Notes under the pieces: generated by a model | The model's input: only the letters and a program-made list of their open reading frames with translations | Databases searched by the model: none | What the model was told of the DNA's origin: nothing | Origin: Pseudomonas syringae | Lineage (GTDB): Bacteria; Pseudomonadota; Gammaproteobacteria; Pseudomonadales; Pseudomonadaceae | Length of the DNA stretch: 60,206 nt | Direction: 5' to 3' | Assembly (NCBI RefSeq): GCF_021606685.1 | Contig: NZ_WKCB01000029.1 | Location: 1-60,206 of the forward strand | Shown: piece after piece, positions 17,707 through 27,976 of the stretch | Layout of the letters: each line of letters opens with the position of its first letter | Position numbering within the stretch: position 1 is the first letter of the stretch | Made by a program: the position numbers and the translations under genes

Positions 17707-18753
17707 ATGACCACCGAACAAGACCCGCGCTGGGCTGCGATTCTGGCCCGCGACCCCAAAGCCGATGCGCTGTTCGTCTACGGCGTAAAAACCACCGGCG
17801 TGTATTGCCGTGCGAGCAGTGCATCGCGCTTGCCGCGGCCGGAAAATGTCGAGTTCTTCGACACCCCGGAGCAAGCCCAAGCGGCCGGCTACCGCGCCAG
17901 CAAACGCGCCGCCGGCGACCAGACCCAGCTTGCCGCACACCATGCACAGCGGGTGGCCCAGGCGTGCCGTCACATCGAGCAGGCCGACACCCCGCCGCCC
18001 CTGAGTACGCTTGCAGCCCAAGCCGGGCTCAGCCCGTTCCATTTCCACCGCGTGTTCAAAGCCGTGACCGGCCTGACCCCAAAGGGCTATGCCAATGCCC
18101 TTCGCTCACGCAAGGTGCGCGCTGGGCTCAAGGGTCGGCAGTCAGTCACGGATGCGCTGTATGACGCGGGATTCAACTCCAACAGCCGCTTTTATGAGTC
18201 GGCCAGCCAAGTACTCGGCATGAAGCCCAGTGACTACAAAGCCGGCGGCACCGACAACACGATCCTGTTTGCCGTCGGGCAATGTTCGCTCGGCGCGATC
18301 CTGGTGGCACAGAGTAACCGTGGCGTGTGCGCGATCCTGCTGGGGGATGACCCGGACAAACTGGTGCGTGACCTGCAGGACCAGTTCCCCAAGGCCAACC
18401 TGATAGGCGCCGATCACGGCTTCGAACAGCTGATCGCCCAGGTGGTGGGGTTTGTCGAGGCGCCCGCCCTGGGCCTGAACCTGCCGCTGGACCTGCGCGG
18501 GACGGCGTTTCAGGAACGGGTGTGGCAAGCCCTGCGCGAGATTGCGCCAGGCAGCACCGCCAGCTATGCGCAGATCGCCCAGCGCATCGGTGCGCCCAAG
18601 TCCTTTCGCGCGGTGGCCCAGGCGTGTGGCGCCAACTGCCTGGCGGTGGCGATCCCCTGTCATCGCGTGGTTCGCAGTAACGGTGACTTGTCCGGCTACC
18701 GCTGGGGCGTAGAGCGCAAACGCCGGTTGCTCGACCGCGAAAGCGAGACCTAA
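17707..18753 (+). CDS. ada: Ada-like regulator / O6-methylguanine-DNA methyltransferase with a degenerate zinc site
   Basis: Protein of 348 residues with the Ada layout: N-terminal methylphosphotriester domain (1-75), AraC-type HTH (about 95-180) and C-terminal alkyltransferase with acceptor C318 in AIPCHRVVRS. AGGAG precedes the ATG at 17707; an in-frame GTG at 17698 is less likely. The N-domain is odd. E. coli Ada holds zinc with C38, C42, C69 and C72; here only the first remains (C34 in GVYCRASS), the others being S38, S65 and A68 (YRASKRA). O6-methylguanine repair should persist, but Zn-dependent sensing of phosphotriesters should be lost or changed. Confidence 0.88.
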   Translation: MTTEQDPRWAAILARDPKADALFVYGVKTTGVYCRASSASRLPRPENVEFFDTPEQAQAAGYRASKRAAGDQTQLAAHHAQRVAQACRHIEQADTPPPLSTLAAQAGLSPFHFHRVFKAVTGLTPKGYANALRSRKVRAGLKGRQSVTDALYDAGFNSNSRFYESASQVLGMKPSDYKAGGTDNTILFAVGQCSLGAILVAQSNRGVCAILLGDDPDKLVRDLQDQFPKANLIGADHGFEQLIAQVVGFVEAPALGLNLPLDLRGTAFQERVWQALREIAPGSTASYAQIAQRIGAPKSFRAVAQACGANCLAVAIPCHRVVRSNGDLSGYRWGVERKRRLLDRESET

Positions 18754-19340
18754 AGCAACTGACGTTTGCGAAACTGCGCCACCTTAAACCGATTGCCGCA
18801 CAGCGCCATGCTGCACCAGCGGCGTTTGTGGCCCTTGGTGCGATCGTAAAACCACAGCACGCATTCGGGATGCTCGCAGGTACGGATCAGGTTGAAGTCC
18901 CCTTCCACCAGCAAGCCGGCTGCGGCCTCGGCAACAATTGAGAGAAATTGCTGCGGCGTTTGCACGCTGCGCTGGCGCTGCAGCTGCAGTTCGCCCGGCG
19001 CAGGCCATGCCAATTGCGGATGGCTGACGGCCTTGCGTAAAAAGCCATTGAGCGCAGCCGGGTTACCTTGCTTGCCCGCCTTGCGCTGCTCCAGCAACAC
19101 CCGCACCACCTCGCGCAATTCGACCGCCGCCGCCAGCAACGCACCCTGCGCAAAGACCGGCACTGCGCCCTCCTCGGCCCAGCCCACACGCACCAGCCAG
19201 CGCTCGACATCCGCATCGCTCTGCCAGAACTCAAGGGGTTCAGCGTCGACATTGGCCCGGGTGTTGAGCATATCCAGCACCGGGTGATCGGCCAGGACGT
19301 AGGGTTCCAGGGGTACGGCGGGAGGTGCGGAGGCAGTCAT
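18750..19340 (-). CDS. ABATE/CGNR zinc-finger protein, probable regulator
   Basis: Protein of about 196 residues from the ATG at 19340 (AGAGG upstream; earlier in-frame starts lack a ribosome site). An N-terminal ABATE-type domain precedes a C-terminal CGNR zinc finger: CEHPEC, then RRWCSMALCGNR, four cysteines likely to bind zinc and contact DNA. It is convergent with and overlaps ada by four bases, and divergent from the alpha/beta hydrolase gene. The intergenic GGTTAC repeats suggest it regulates that pair. Confidence 0.8.
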   Translation of the reverse strand: MTASAPPAVPLEPYVLADHPVLDMLNTRANVDAEPLEFWQSDADVERWLVRVGWAEEGAVPVFAQGALLAAAVELREVVRVLLEQRKAGKQGNPAALNGFLRKAVSHPQLAWPAPGELQLQRQRSVQTPQQFLSIVAEAAAGLLVEGDFNLIRTCEHPECVLWFYDRTKGHKRRWCSMALCGNRFKVAQFRKRQLL

Positions 19341-19394
19341 GGTCAATCCTCTAGGAAGCGCCGACATCGTAACCGCTATTGACAAGGATGTGTA

Positions 19395-19498
19395 GTTACC
19401 AGCCGCAAAAATATAACCAGATAAATTGATTTGACAGGTTACAGATTCAGGCGCAGATTTTTAACACGGTAACCCGTATACAAATCTTATCCAGTTAC
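19395..19498. promoter_or_regulatory. Divergent promoter with repeated GTTAC/GTAAC elements
   Basis: Four copies of a GTTAC/GTAAC core occur in 104 bases: GTTACC (19395), GGTTAC (19437), GGTAACC (19469) and CAGTTAC (19492). A consensus-like TTGACA (19431) adjoins the second copy. Likely operator set for the CGNR protein. Confidence 0.4.
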
Positions 19499-19513
19499 AC
19501 AGGAACGCTAACC

Positions 19514-20392
19514 ATGACCCCTCAAGCCCCCGTTGTTCACTATCGCCACCTCGACGTCGATGGCCTTCGCATGTTCTACCGCGAGGCCGGCGACCCGAGT
19601 GCTCCGGTGATGCTGCTGTTGCATGGTTTTCCCAGCTCATCCCATATGTACAGTGACCTCATCCCGCTGCTCGCCACGCGCTTTCGGGTGATCGCGCCGG
19701 ACCTGCCGGGCTTTGGCTTTACCGACGTGCCTGCGCAGCGCGAGTACGTCTACACCTTCGACAACCTGGCGACTACCGTGGGGCATTTTGTCGAGGCGCT
19801 GGCGCTGAGCCGCTATGCGCTGTACGTCTTCGACTACGGCGCTCCCGTCGGCCTGCGCCTGGCCGTCGCTCACCCGGAGCGGGTCAGTGCACTGGTTTCG
19901 CAAAATGGCAACGCCTACCTGGAAGGTCTGGGCGATGCCTGGGCGCCGATTCGTGCCTATTGGGCCGAGCCGAGCCAGGCCAATCGCGAGGTGATCCGCA
20001 GCGCCGTCATCAGCCTCGAAGGCACCCGCTATCAGTACCTGCACGGCGTAAGCGACCCACAACGGGTGGCGCCGGAGTCCTACATGCTCGACGTGCTGCT
20101 GATGCAACGCCCCGGCAATGACGAAATCCAACTCGACCTGTTCCTCGACTACCGCAACAACCTCACGCTCTACCCAGCGTTCCAGGCGTTTTTCCAGGCC
20201 ACGCACGTGCCGACCCTGGTGATCTGGGGCCAGAACGACCCGTTCTTCATCCCGCCAGGGGCGCACGCGTACGCCACCGACAACCCCAACGCAGTGGTGG
20301 AGCTGCTGGACACTGGCCACTTCGCCCTGGAAACCCATGCCGCGCATATTGCCGCGCGCATTCACGCGGTGCTGGGCCACGCTATCGACTGA
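19514..20392 (+). CDS. Alpha/beta hydrolase, haloalkane dehalogenase/epoxide hydrolase type
   Basis: Hydrolase of 292 residues. The oxyanion motif HGFP is at 37-40, and the nucleophile position is Asp107 in YVFDYGAPVG, placing it with the Asp-nucleophile subfamilies (dehalogenases, epoxide hydrolases) rather than Ser esterases. The acid D in WGQNDPFF and the base H in DTGHFALE complete the triad. Cytoplasmic (no signal). Substrate unknown; divergent from the CGNR regulator. Confidence 0.85.
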   Translation: MTPQAPVVHYRHLDVDGLRMFYREAGDPSAPVMLLLHGFPSSSHMYSDLIPLLATRFRVIAPDLPGFGFTDVPAQREYVYTFDNLATTVGHFVEALALSRYALYVFDYGAPVGLRLAVAHPERVSALVSQNGNAYLEGLGDAWAPIRAYWAEPSQANREVIRSAVISLEGTRYQYLHGVSDPQRVAPESYMLDVLLMQRPGNDEIQLDLFLDYRNNLTLYPAFQAFFQATHVPTLVIWGQNDPFFIPPGAHAYATDNPNAVVELLDTGHFALETHAAHIAARIHAVLGHAID

Positions 20393-20501
20393 CGCTACAC
20401 CACGAAACGTCGCTATCGTCCAGTGAATAAAACAGACTGGCCGGGTGCCAAGGGCCCTGTTAAAACAGCGAAAAGCCTCACTTACGCTGGAGACGCACCC
20501 C

Positions 20502-21560
20502 ATGAGCACCTGGCCAGATACTCGCCTTCTCGACCTGCTGGGCATTGAAGTGCCGATCATTCAGGCGCCTATGGCGGTCGGCACCACCACCGCCATGGTC
20601 ATCGCCGCCAATAACGCAGGCGCGCTGGGCTCCCTGCCTGCGGCCGCCCTGAGCATCGAGCAATTGCGCGAAGCGTTGACCGCCATTCGCCAGGCCAGCT
20701 CGCGCCCCCTGAACGTCAATTTCTTCTGCCACCAGCCACCTGCGCCCGATGCTGCGCGCGACAAGCGCTGGAAAGACCTGCTGGAGCCGTACTACCGCGA
20801 GTTGGGTGCCGATTTTGAGGCGCCGACACCGGTGTCCAATCGCGAACCGTTCAACGAAGCCGCCTGCCAGGTGGTGGAAGAGTTTCGCCCCGAGGTCGTG
20901 AGTTTTCACTTTGGCCTGCCGGAGAAAACGCTGCTGGACCGGGTAAAAGCCACGGGCGCCAAGGTGCTGTCTTCCGCCACTACCGTCGAAGAAGCGATAT
21001 GGCTGGAACAGCATGGCTGCGATGCAGTCATCGCGATGGGGATTGAGGCCGGCGGGCATCGTGGGTTGTTCCTCAGCGACGACCTCAATACCCAGATCGG
21101 CTTGTTTGCCCTGCTGCCGCAAGTTGTCGACGCCGTGCGTGTGCCGGTGATCGCCGCCGGCGGGATCGGGGATGCGCGCGGGATTGTCGCGGCATTTGCC
21201 CTGGGCGCCTCGGCGGTGCAGATCGGCACGGCGTACCTGTTCACCCCCGAAGCCAACGTCACCCCCTCCCACCACCATGCGCTGCGCCATGCCCAGGCCA
21301 GTGAAACGGCGCTGACCAACCTGTTTACCGGGCGCCCGGCGCGGGGCATCGTGAACCGGGTGATGCGAGAATTGGGCGCGATCAACCCGGCGGCGCCGGC
21401 GTTTCCGACCTCAGGCGGTGCGCTGATGCCGCTCAAGGCCAAGGACGAAGCAGGCTTCAGCAACCTGTGGTCAGGCCAGGCACTGCGCCTTGGCAAAGAC
21501 ACCACCACCTATGCGCTGACCCGCGAACTGGCCGAACGGGCGTTGGCCACGTTCAAATAA
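20502..21560 (+). CDS. Nitronate monooxygenase family protein
   Basis: FMN-dependent enzyme of 352 residues that in this family oxidises alkyl nitronates such as propionate 3-nitronate. The N-terminus is LLGIEVPIIQAPM; the FMN-phosphate and catalytic His motif is GIEAGGHRG, then IAAGGIGDARG and GTAYLFTPEA. The start at 20502 gives the usual N-terminus; the open frame continues upstream without a ribosome site. It is 109 bases downstream of the alpha/beta hydrolase, possibly co-transcribed. Confidence 0.88.
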   Translation: MSTWPDTRLLDLLGIEVPIIQAPMAVGTTTAMVIAANNAGALGSLPAAALSIEQLREALTAIRQASSRPLNVNFFCHQPPAPDAARDKRWKDLLEPYYRELGADFEAPTPVSNREPFNEAACQVVEEFRPEVVSFHFGLPEKTLLDRVKATGAKVLSSATTVEEAIWLEQHGCDAVIAMGIEAGGHRGLFLSDDLNTQIGLFALLPQVVDAVRVPVIAAGGIGDARGIVAAFALGASAVQIGTAYLFTPEANVTPSHHHALRHAQASETALTNLFTGRPARGIVNRVMRELGAINPAAPAFPTSGGALMPLKAKDEAGFSNLWSGQALRLGKDTTTYALTRELAERALATFK

Positions 21561-21594
21561 ATCGCCGCAACTTTGCGCTGTACCGGCAATGGCC

Positions 21595-22429
<835 letters not shown>

Positions 22430-23110
22430 ATGCCCCTGTCGAGTGCCGATTTTTCCGCTATCTGGTTGACCATTAAACTGGCGTCACTGACCACCGTGAT
22501 CCTGCTGGTCATCGGCACTCCGATTGCCCTTTGGCTGTCGCGCACCCGTTCCTGGTGGCGCGGCCCGATCGGGGCAATCGTCGCCTTGCCGTTGGTGTTG
22601 CCGCCGACGGTGATCGGTTTCTACCTGCTGTTGAGCATGGGCCCCAACGGCTATTTCGGTCAGTTCACCCAATGGCTGGGCCTGGGCACCCTGACCTTCA
22701 GCTTTGCCGGGCTGGTGATCGGCTCGGTGATCTATTCCATGCCGTTCGTGGTGCAGCCGTTGCAAAACGCTTTCTCCGCTATCGGCACCCGCCCACTGGA
22801 GGTGGCCGCGACCTTGCGCGCCAACCCGTGGGACACGTTTTTCAGCGTGATCCTGCCCTTGGCTCGCCCGGGGTTTATCACGGCGTCCATCCTCGGGTTT
22901 GCGCACACCGTCGGCGAGTTCGGCGTGGTGCTGATGATCGGCGGCAATATCCCGGATAAAACCCGCGTGGTGTCGGTGCAGATCTACGACCACGTCGAAG
23001 CCATGGAATACGCCCAGGCCCATTGGCTGGCGGGCGCTATGGTGGTGTTCGCGTTCCTCGTATTGCTGGCACTGTATTCCAGCCGTAAAACCAAGATGGG
23101 CTGGAGCTGA
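22430..23110 (+). CDS. modB: Molybdate ABC transporter permease
   Basis: Inner-membrane permease of 226 residues with five or six predicted helices and the EAA-type coupling loop ([20 protein letters not shown]). The start follows the modA stop directly, and its TGA overlaps the modC ATG, indicating translational coupling. Confidence 0.95.
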   Translation: MPLSSADFSAIWLTIKLASLTTVILLVIGTPIALWLSRTRSWWRGPIGAIVALPLVLPPTVIGFYLLLSMGPNGYFGQFTQWLGLGTLTFSFAGLVIGSVIYSMPFVVQPLQNAFSAIGTRPLEVAATLRANPWDTFFSVILPLARPGFITASILGFAHTVGEFGVVLMIGGNIPDKTRVVSVQIYDHVEAMEYAQAHWLAGAMVVFAFLVLLALYSSRKTKMGWS

Positions 23111-24195
23111 TGTCGATGATCGATGTGCGCCTGCAACTGAACTATTCCGGCTTTGCCCTAAATGTCGACCTGCATCTGCCCGGGCGCGGGGTGACGGCGC
23201 TGTACGGGCATTCCGGCTCGGGCAAGACCACCTGCCTGCGCTGCATCGCCGGGCTGGAGCGAGCCAGGGACGGGTTTATCCAGGTCAACGATGAAGTCTG
23301 GCAAGACAGCCGCAACGGGCTGTTCGTCGCGCCGCACAAGCGTGCGCTGGGCTATGTGTTTCAGGAGGCCAGCCTGTTCCCGCATTTGTCGGTGCGCGCC
23401 AACCTGGAGTTCGGCCTCAAGCGTATCGCGCGTCAACTGCGTCGAGTCGAAATGGCCCAGGCCACCGAACTCCTGGGGATCGGCCACTTGCTCGAGCGCC
23501 ACCCCCAACACCTGTCCGGCGGTGAGCGCCAGCGCATCGGCATCGCCCGCGCGCTGCTCACCAGCCCGCGCCTGTTGTTGATGGACGAGCCCCTGGCCGC
23601 CCTCGACAGCAAGCGCAAAGGCGAAATCCTGCCCTACCTGGAGCGCCTGCACGATGAGCTGGATATTCCGGTGCTGTATGTCAGCCATGCACAGGATGAG
23701 GTTGCGCGCCTGGCCGACCACATCGTGTTGCTCAGCGACGGCAAGGCCCTGGCCAGTGGCCCCATCGGCGAAACCCTGGCGCGGCTCGACCTGCCCATGG
23801 CATTGGGCGATGACGCCGGTGTGGTGGTCAATGGCAGCGTCAGCGCCTACGACGATCACTACCACCTGCTGACCCTGCAGCTGCCCGGCAGCGCCCTGCA
23901 CCTGCGCGTGGCCCATGCGCCGATGGCCGTGGGCAAAGCCTTGCGCGTCAAGGTGCAGGCGCGAGACGTAAGCCTCAGTCTGCAAGCCGAGGAGCACAGC
24001 AGCATCCTCAACCGCCTGCCGGTGACGGTCATCCAGGAGATTGCGGCCGACAACAACGCCCACGTGCTGGTGCGCCTGGACGCCGAGGGCACGCCGCTGC
24101 TGGCACGTATTACGCGCTTCTCCCGCGACCAGTTACAACTGCACCCCGGCCAGACGCTGTGGGCACAGATCAAAGCGGTCGCGGTATTGGCGTAG
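23110..24195 (+). CDS. modC: Molybdate ABC transporter ATPase
   Basis: ABC ATPase of 361 residues. Walker [10 protein letters not shown], signature [13 protein letters not shown], Walker [13 protein letters not shown] and the switch His in SHAQDE are present. The C-terminal ~70 residues form the molybdate-binding (TOBE) domain with [12 protein letters not shown], normal for ModC. The start overlaps the modB stop by one base. Confidence 0.95.
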   Translation: MSMIDVRLQLNYSGFALNVDLHLPGRGVTALYGHSGSGKTTCLRCIAGLERARDGFIQVNDEVWQDSRNGLFVAPHKRALGYVFQEASLFPHLSVRANLEFGLKRIARQLRRVEMAQATELLGIGHLLERHPQHLSGGERQRIGIARALLTSPRLLLMDEPLAALDSKRKGEILPYLERLHDELDIPVLYVSHAQDEVARLADHIVLLSDGKALASGPIGETLARLDLPMALGDDAGVVVNGSVSAYDDHYHLLTLQLPGSALHLRVAHAPMAVGKALRVKVQARDVSLSLQAEEHSSILNRLPVTVIQEIAADNNAHVLVRLDAEGTPLLARITRFSRDQLQLHPGQTLWAQIKAVAVLA

Positions 24196-24273
24196 CAAAG
24201 CTTTTGGCACGACCGCACACGGCTGCGGTCAATCAGGCATACCGGCCTGATTTGTTGCCAAGGAACCCGCCCC

Positions 24274-25311
24274 ATGTCCGACTCTGAGCTACCCCGCGAC
24301 TTGCATTACGTTGACGACACCCAGCCCGGCATTCGCCGCAAGACGTTGCGGGGCAAGTTCCAGTATGTCGACGCCAAGGGCGTTCGCATCACCGATGCCG
24401 ATGAAATCAAGCGCCTCAATGCCCTGGCGGTCCCACCGGCTTACACCGACGTGTGGATCTGCGCCGACCCGCGCGGCCACCTGCAAGCCACTGGCCGCGA
24501 TGCGCGTGGGCGCAAGCAGTATCGCTATCACGCGCGTTGGCGTGAGGTGCGCGACAGCGACAAGTACGCTCGGCTGCAGGCGTTCGGCAACGCCCTGCCG
24601 ACACTGCGCAAACAGCTGGAAGCCCAAATCGCCGAGCCCGGTTTTACCCGCGAAAAAGTCTTGGCTACCGTGGTGATGTTGCTCGACGCCACGCTGATCC
24701 GCGTCGGCAATACCCAATATGCGCGGGACAATAAATCCTACGGGCTGACCACCCTGCGCACCCGCCATGTGGATGTGAAAGGCAGCGAAATCCAGTTCCA
24801 GTTTCGCGGCAAGAGCGGCGTCGAGCATCAAGTCAGCGTCAAGGACCGGCGCCTGGCTACCGTGGTCAAGCGCTGCCTGGAATTGCCGGGGCAGAACCTG
24901 TTCCAGTACCTGGACGAAGACGGCGAGCGGCACACCGTCAGCTCCCAGGACGTGAATGACTACCTGCACAGCCTCACGGGTGCGGACTTCACCGCCAAGG
25001 ACTACCGCACCTGGGCCGGCACGGCCATGGCGCTGGCGGTACTGCGCGAATTGGAGTGGCAACCCGAGTCCGATGCCAAACGGCACGTGGTGGCGATGGT
25101 CAAGGAAGTCGCCAAGCAGTTGGGTAACACCCCGGCGGTGTGCCGCAAGTGCTACATCCACCCCGCCGTGCTCGAGCATTTCAGCCTCGGCGAACTCTCG
25201 CGCCTGCCCAAGCCGCGCTTGCGCAAAGGGCTCAAGGCCGAGGAAGTGGCGCTGGCCATGTTCCTTGAGAAACTGGCAGCGGACTTGCCGAAAAAAGCCA
25301 AGGCAGGTTAG
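24274..25311 (+). CDS. DNA topoisomerase IB
   Basis: Type IB topoisomerase of 345 residues, the short bacterial (poxvirus-like) form that relaxes supercoils through a 3'-phosphotyrosine. Catalytic residues are recognisable as R143 (LIRVGN), K180 (FRGKSG), R245 (KDYRTWAGT) and nucleophile Y294 (CRKCYIHP). The N-terminal DNA-binding domain (LHYVDDTQPGIRRK) is complete. Monocistronic as far as I can tell. Confidence 0.94.
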   Translation: MSDSELPRDLHYVDDTQPGIRRKTLRGKFQYVDAKGVRITDADEIKRLNALAVPPAYTDVWICADPRGHLQATGRDARGRKQYRYHARWREVRDSDKYARLQAFGNALPTLRKQLEAQIAEPGFTREKVLATVVMLLDATLIRVGNTQYARDNKSYGLTTLRTRHVDVKGSEIQFQFRGKSGVEHQVSVKDRRLATVVKRCLELPGQNLFQYLDEDGERHTVSSQDVNDYLHSLTGADFTAKDYRTWAGTAMALAVLRELEWQPESDAKRHVVAMVKEVAKQLGNTPAVCRKCYIHPAVLEHFSLGELSRLPKPRLRKGLKAEEVALAMFLEKLAADLPKKAKAG

Positions 25312-25435
25312 GCTTTGCCTCCCTTCTGACTTCCAGGATGACCGCCGACGTGAACCTCTAAGCCTTCCAAAATGTATCTGCAACGAGCCGCCTGGCGCGC
25401 TTGTTGGCCTGTTTGACATTTTTCTGGAGGTGCTG

Positions 25436-27058
25436 ATGACTGACGTCAACCGGCTGCCCGTCCTGGTTTCCCTGCAACACCTGTCTTTGCAGTTCGCCAA
25501 TGGCGAAACCCTGCTGCGCGACATTACGCTGTCCATCGACCATACGCACACCGGCATCGTCGGGCGAAACGGCAGCGGCAAAAGCATCCTCGCGCAGCTG
25601 ATTGCCGGGGTCTTGTCCCCCTCCGGCGGTGCGCTCACGTGTACGGCTAGCGTGGCGTATGTGCCGCAAAGCATGGTGGTAGCTGCGGCGGACACCGTGG
25701 CCGACATCACGGGCACCGCACAGGGTTTGGCGGCACTGCAGCGCCTGGCGAGCGGTGCTGCGCAGGCCGACGACCTGGCAGTGATCGACGACCGTTGGGA
25801 CCTGGCTGAACGCTTGCGCAACGCCCTGGATGGCGCGGGCCTGGAGCAGTTGGCTAGCGATACGCGCGCCGATCAACTCAGTGGCGGGCAACTCGCCCGG
25901 GTGGCGGTGATCGGTGCGCTATTGGCCATGCCGCAACTGCTGGTGCTCGATGAGCCGACCAACCACCTCGACAGCGCCGGTCGCGCGTGGCTGCTGCAGG
26001 TCTTGAACGCCTGGCGCGGCGGCCTGGTGGTGGTCAGCCATGACCGGCAATTGCTCGACACCCTGGGGCGCATCATCGAACTGTCGCCCTCGGGCGTGCG
26101 CAGCTACGGTGGCAACTACGCGACCTATCGCTTGCAGCGCGATAACGAACAGCAGGCCGCCGTCACCGCCCTGCAGCACGCACGCGTGGAGCGCAGCCGC
26201 GAACGCCGGCGCCTGCAACAGGATCACGACAGCCTGCAACGCAGCGCCGCCCGCTCACGCAAACACGCAGAAACGGCGAATGTCGACCGGTTGACCAAGG
26301 CCCGCTGGAAAGGTGCCGCCACGGACGTTGTCAGCGGTGTGCGCAGCGCCCATCACGCCCACAAGCGTCAGTTGGACGATCAGGTACGCCAGGCCTATGC
26401 ACGCGTCGCTGATGAAACACCGACCCTGCTCACCTTGCCCGGCTCTGCGCTGCCCAATGGCCGACAAGTCCTGGCGCTGACGAATGCCCGGTTACCTTGG
26501 CTGCACCAGCCTGCGCTCACGCTGCAGCTGATGGGGCCGGTACGCGTCGCCGTGCAGGGGCCGAACGGCTGCGGCAAATCCACCTTGCTCAAAGTGCTCG
26601 CAGGCCACGGGCAGCCGGTGAGTGGCGAGTGTTTGGTGCCGGTGCCCTGCGCGTATATCGATCAGCACCTGACGCTGCTGGACGATCAACGCAGCGTGGT
26701 CGAGCAACTCAACTTGCTCGACACGCCGTTGACCCAAGGTGAACTGCGCACCCGCCTGGCCTTGCTGCAACTGGACGCCCGGCGGGTGACCCAACCCGCC
26801 GGGCGGCTCAGCGGCGGCGAGCGCTTGAAAGCCGCGATGGCAATTGCCCTCTGGCGGGCAACACCCGCGCAACTGCTGTTGCTCGACGAACCCACCAACC
26901 ATCTCGACCTCGAGTCGGTGCTGGCCTTTGAGCAGGCGCTGCAGGATTTTACCGGCGCGATGCTGGTGGTGTCTCACGATGCAGCCTTTGTGCAGGCGAT
27001 CCGGCCAACCCATCATTTGCGATGGGAACCTGAGGGTTGGCGGCTGGTGTGTGTCTGA
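25436..27058 (+). CDS. ABC-F family ATPase
   Basis: Soluble protein of 540 residues with two ABC ATPase domains and no membrane part. Domain 1 has Walker A GRNGSGKS (43-50), LSGGQ and LLVLDEPTNHLD; domain 2 has GPNGCGKS, LSGGE and LLLDEPTNHLD. A long charged linker rich in Arg/Gln (HARVERSRERRRLQQD) lies between. ABC-F proteins act on ribosomes, some giving antibiotic resistance. The open frame extends 160 codons upstream, but that overlaps topoisomerase IB in another frame; the ATG at 25436 has TGGAGG upstream. Confidence 0.9.
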   Translation: MTDVNRLPVLVSLQHLSLQFANGETLLRDITLSIDHTHTGIVGRNGSGKSILAQLIAGVLSPSGGALTCTASVAYVPQSMVVAAADTVADITGTAQGLAALQRLASGAAQADDLAVIDDRWDLAERLRNALDGAGLEQLASDTRADQLSGGQLARVAVIGALLAMPQLLVLDEPTNHLDSAGRAWLLQVLNAWRGGLVVVSHDRQLLDTLGRIIELSPSGVRSYGGNYATYRLQRDNEQQAAVTALQHARVERSRERRRLQQDHDSLQRSAARSRKHAETANVDRLTKARWKGAATDVVSGVRSAHHAHKRQLDDQVRQAYARVADETPTLLTLPGSALPNGRQVLALTNARLPWLHQPALTLQLMGPVRVAVQGPNGCGKSTLLKVLAGHGQPVSGECLVPVPCAYIDQHLTLLDDQRSVVEQLNLLDTPLTQGELRTRLALLQLDARRVTQPAGRLSGGERLKAAMAIALWRATPAQLLLLDEPTNHLDLESVLAFEQALQDFTGAMLVVSHDAAFVQAIRPTHHLRWEPEGWRLVCV

Positions 27059-27127
27059 GGTCATTGCGCGCACCCGCAAAGCGCCCTACCGTAGTGGCCG
27101 GATAATCTCACCGAGGAGCCCGGCCCC

Positions 27128-27832
27128 ATGCTGCCTTCGCCCCGCACGCCTTGCGCTAATGCCGCACTTGCCCATCAACACCGCTGGCGTGGCCGGGTCG
27201 GCTTGATGCTGGTGGCTAGCCTGTCGGTGCTGGCGGGCATGACCGATGCCATCGGCTTTATGGCCAGTGGCGACTTTGTGTCGTTCATGAGCGGCAACAC
27301 CACCCGCTTGGCGGTGGCCATCAGTGCCGGTGAGCTGGGGTTGACCGGGCGCCTGCTGTTGCTGGTTGCCACGTTCGTGATCGGCAATGCCTTGGGGGTG
27401 ATCGTCAGCCGCCTCAGTCGGCGCCATGCCCTGCCCCTGCTGCTGTGCATCGCGGCCTTGCTGTGTGGCGGCGCCTTGCTGCCATTTGCCGACACGCTGC
27501 CCGCCTTGCTGGCGGCGATCATCGCGATGGGCATGCTCAATGCCGCCGTGGAAGAGGTAAACGGTTTGCCGGTGGGCCTCACCTACGTCACCGGGGCGCT
27601 GTCGCGTTTCGGCCGCGGGCTGGGGCGCTGGATGCTGGGCGAGCGGCGCAATGGCTGGAGAGTCCAGCTGATTCCCTGGGCGGGGATGTTTGTAGGGGCG
27701 GTGATCGGCGCACTGCTGGAGCAACAGTTGGGCCTAAAGGCGCTGCTGGTAAGCGGAGTGCTGGCGGGGGTGCTGGGGCTGGTGTCGCTGAAGATTCCCC
27801 GGCGCTGGCATCTGGGCTTTATGCCGCGATAG
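27128..27832 (+). CDS. YoaK family (DUF1275) membrane protein
   Basis: Inner-membrane protein of 234 residues with six or more predicted helices. The family motifs AGMTDAIGFMASGDFVSFMSGN-type sequence and PVGLTYVTGALSRFGRGL identify DUF1275. Function unknown; probably a transporter. GGAG lies upstream of the ATG. Confidence 0.85.
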   Translation: MLPSPRTPCANAALAHQHRWRGRVGLMLVASLSVLAGMTDAIGFMASGDFVSFMSGNTTRLAVAISAGELGLTGRLLLLVATFVIGNALGVIVSRLSRRHALPLLLCIAALLCGGALLPFADTLPALLAAIIAMGMLNAAVEEVNGLPVGLTYVTGALSRFGRGLGRWMLGERRNGWRVQLIPWAGMFVGAVIGALLEQQLGLKALLVSGVLAGVLGLVSLKIPRRWHLGFMPR

Positions 27833-27844
27833 GGAAAAAGAAGA

Positions 27845-27908
27845 GCTTGCCCGACGTTTAGGCCTCGACGTCCGTGTACTGGTAAAGAGCCATCATGTCG
27901 GGCAAGCG
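27845..27908. repeat. 11-bp inverted repeat with a structured 42-base loop
   Basis: GCTTGCCCGAC (27845-27855) and GTCGGGCAAGC (27898-27908) are perfect complements. The loop contains a GACGT/ACGTC pair of its own. There is no T-run, so this is not a classical terminator; it may be a 3' structural element of the YoaK transcript or a REP-like sequence. Confidence 0.55.
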
Positions 27909-27976
27909 GAGTGAATCATAAGCCAATGTCCGGCGGCTGTCCGCCGGGCATTTCCTGAAAACACTAAGGCAATGGA

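Noticed and set aside
24956..25435. A 160-codon N-terminal extension of the ABC-F ATPase
   Set aside because: It overlaps topoisomerase IB in another frame, shows no domain, and the ATG at 25436 has a proper ribosome site.
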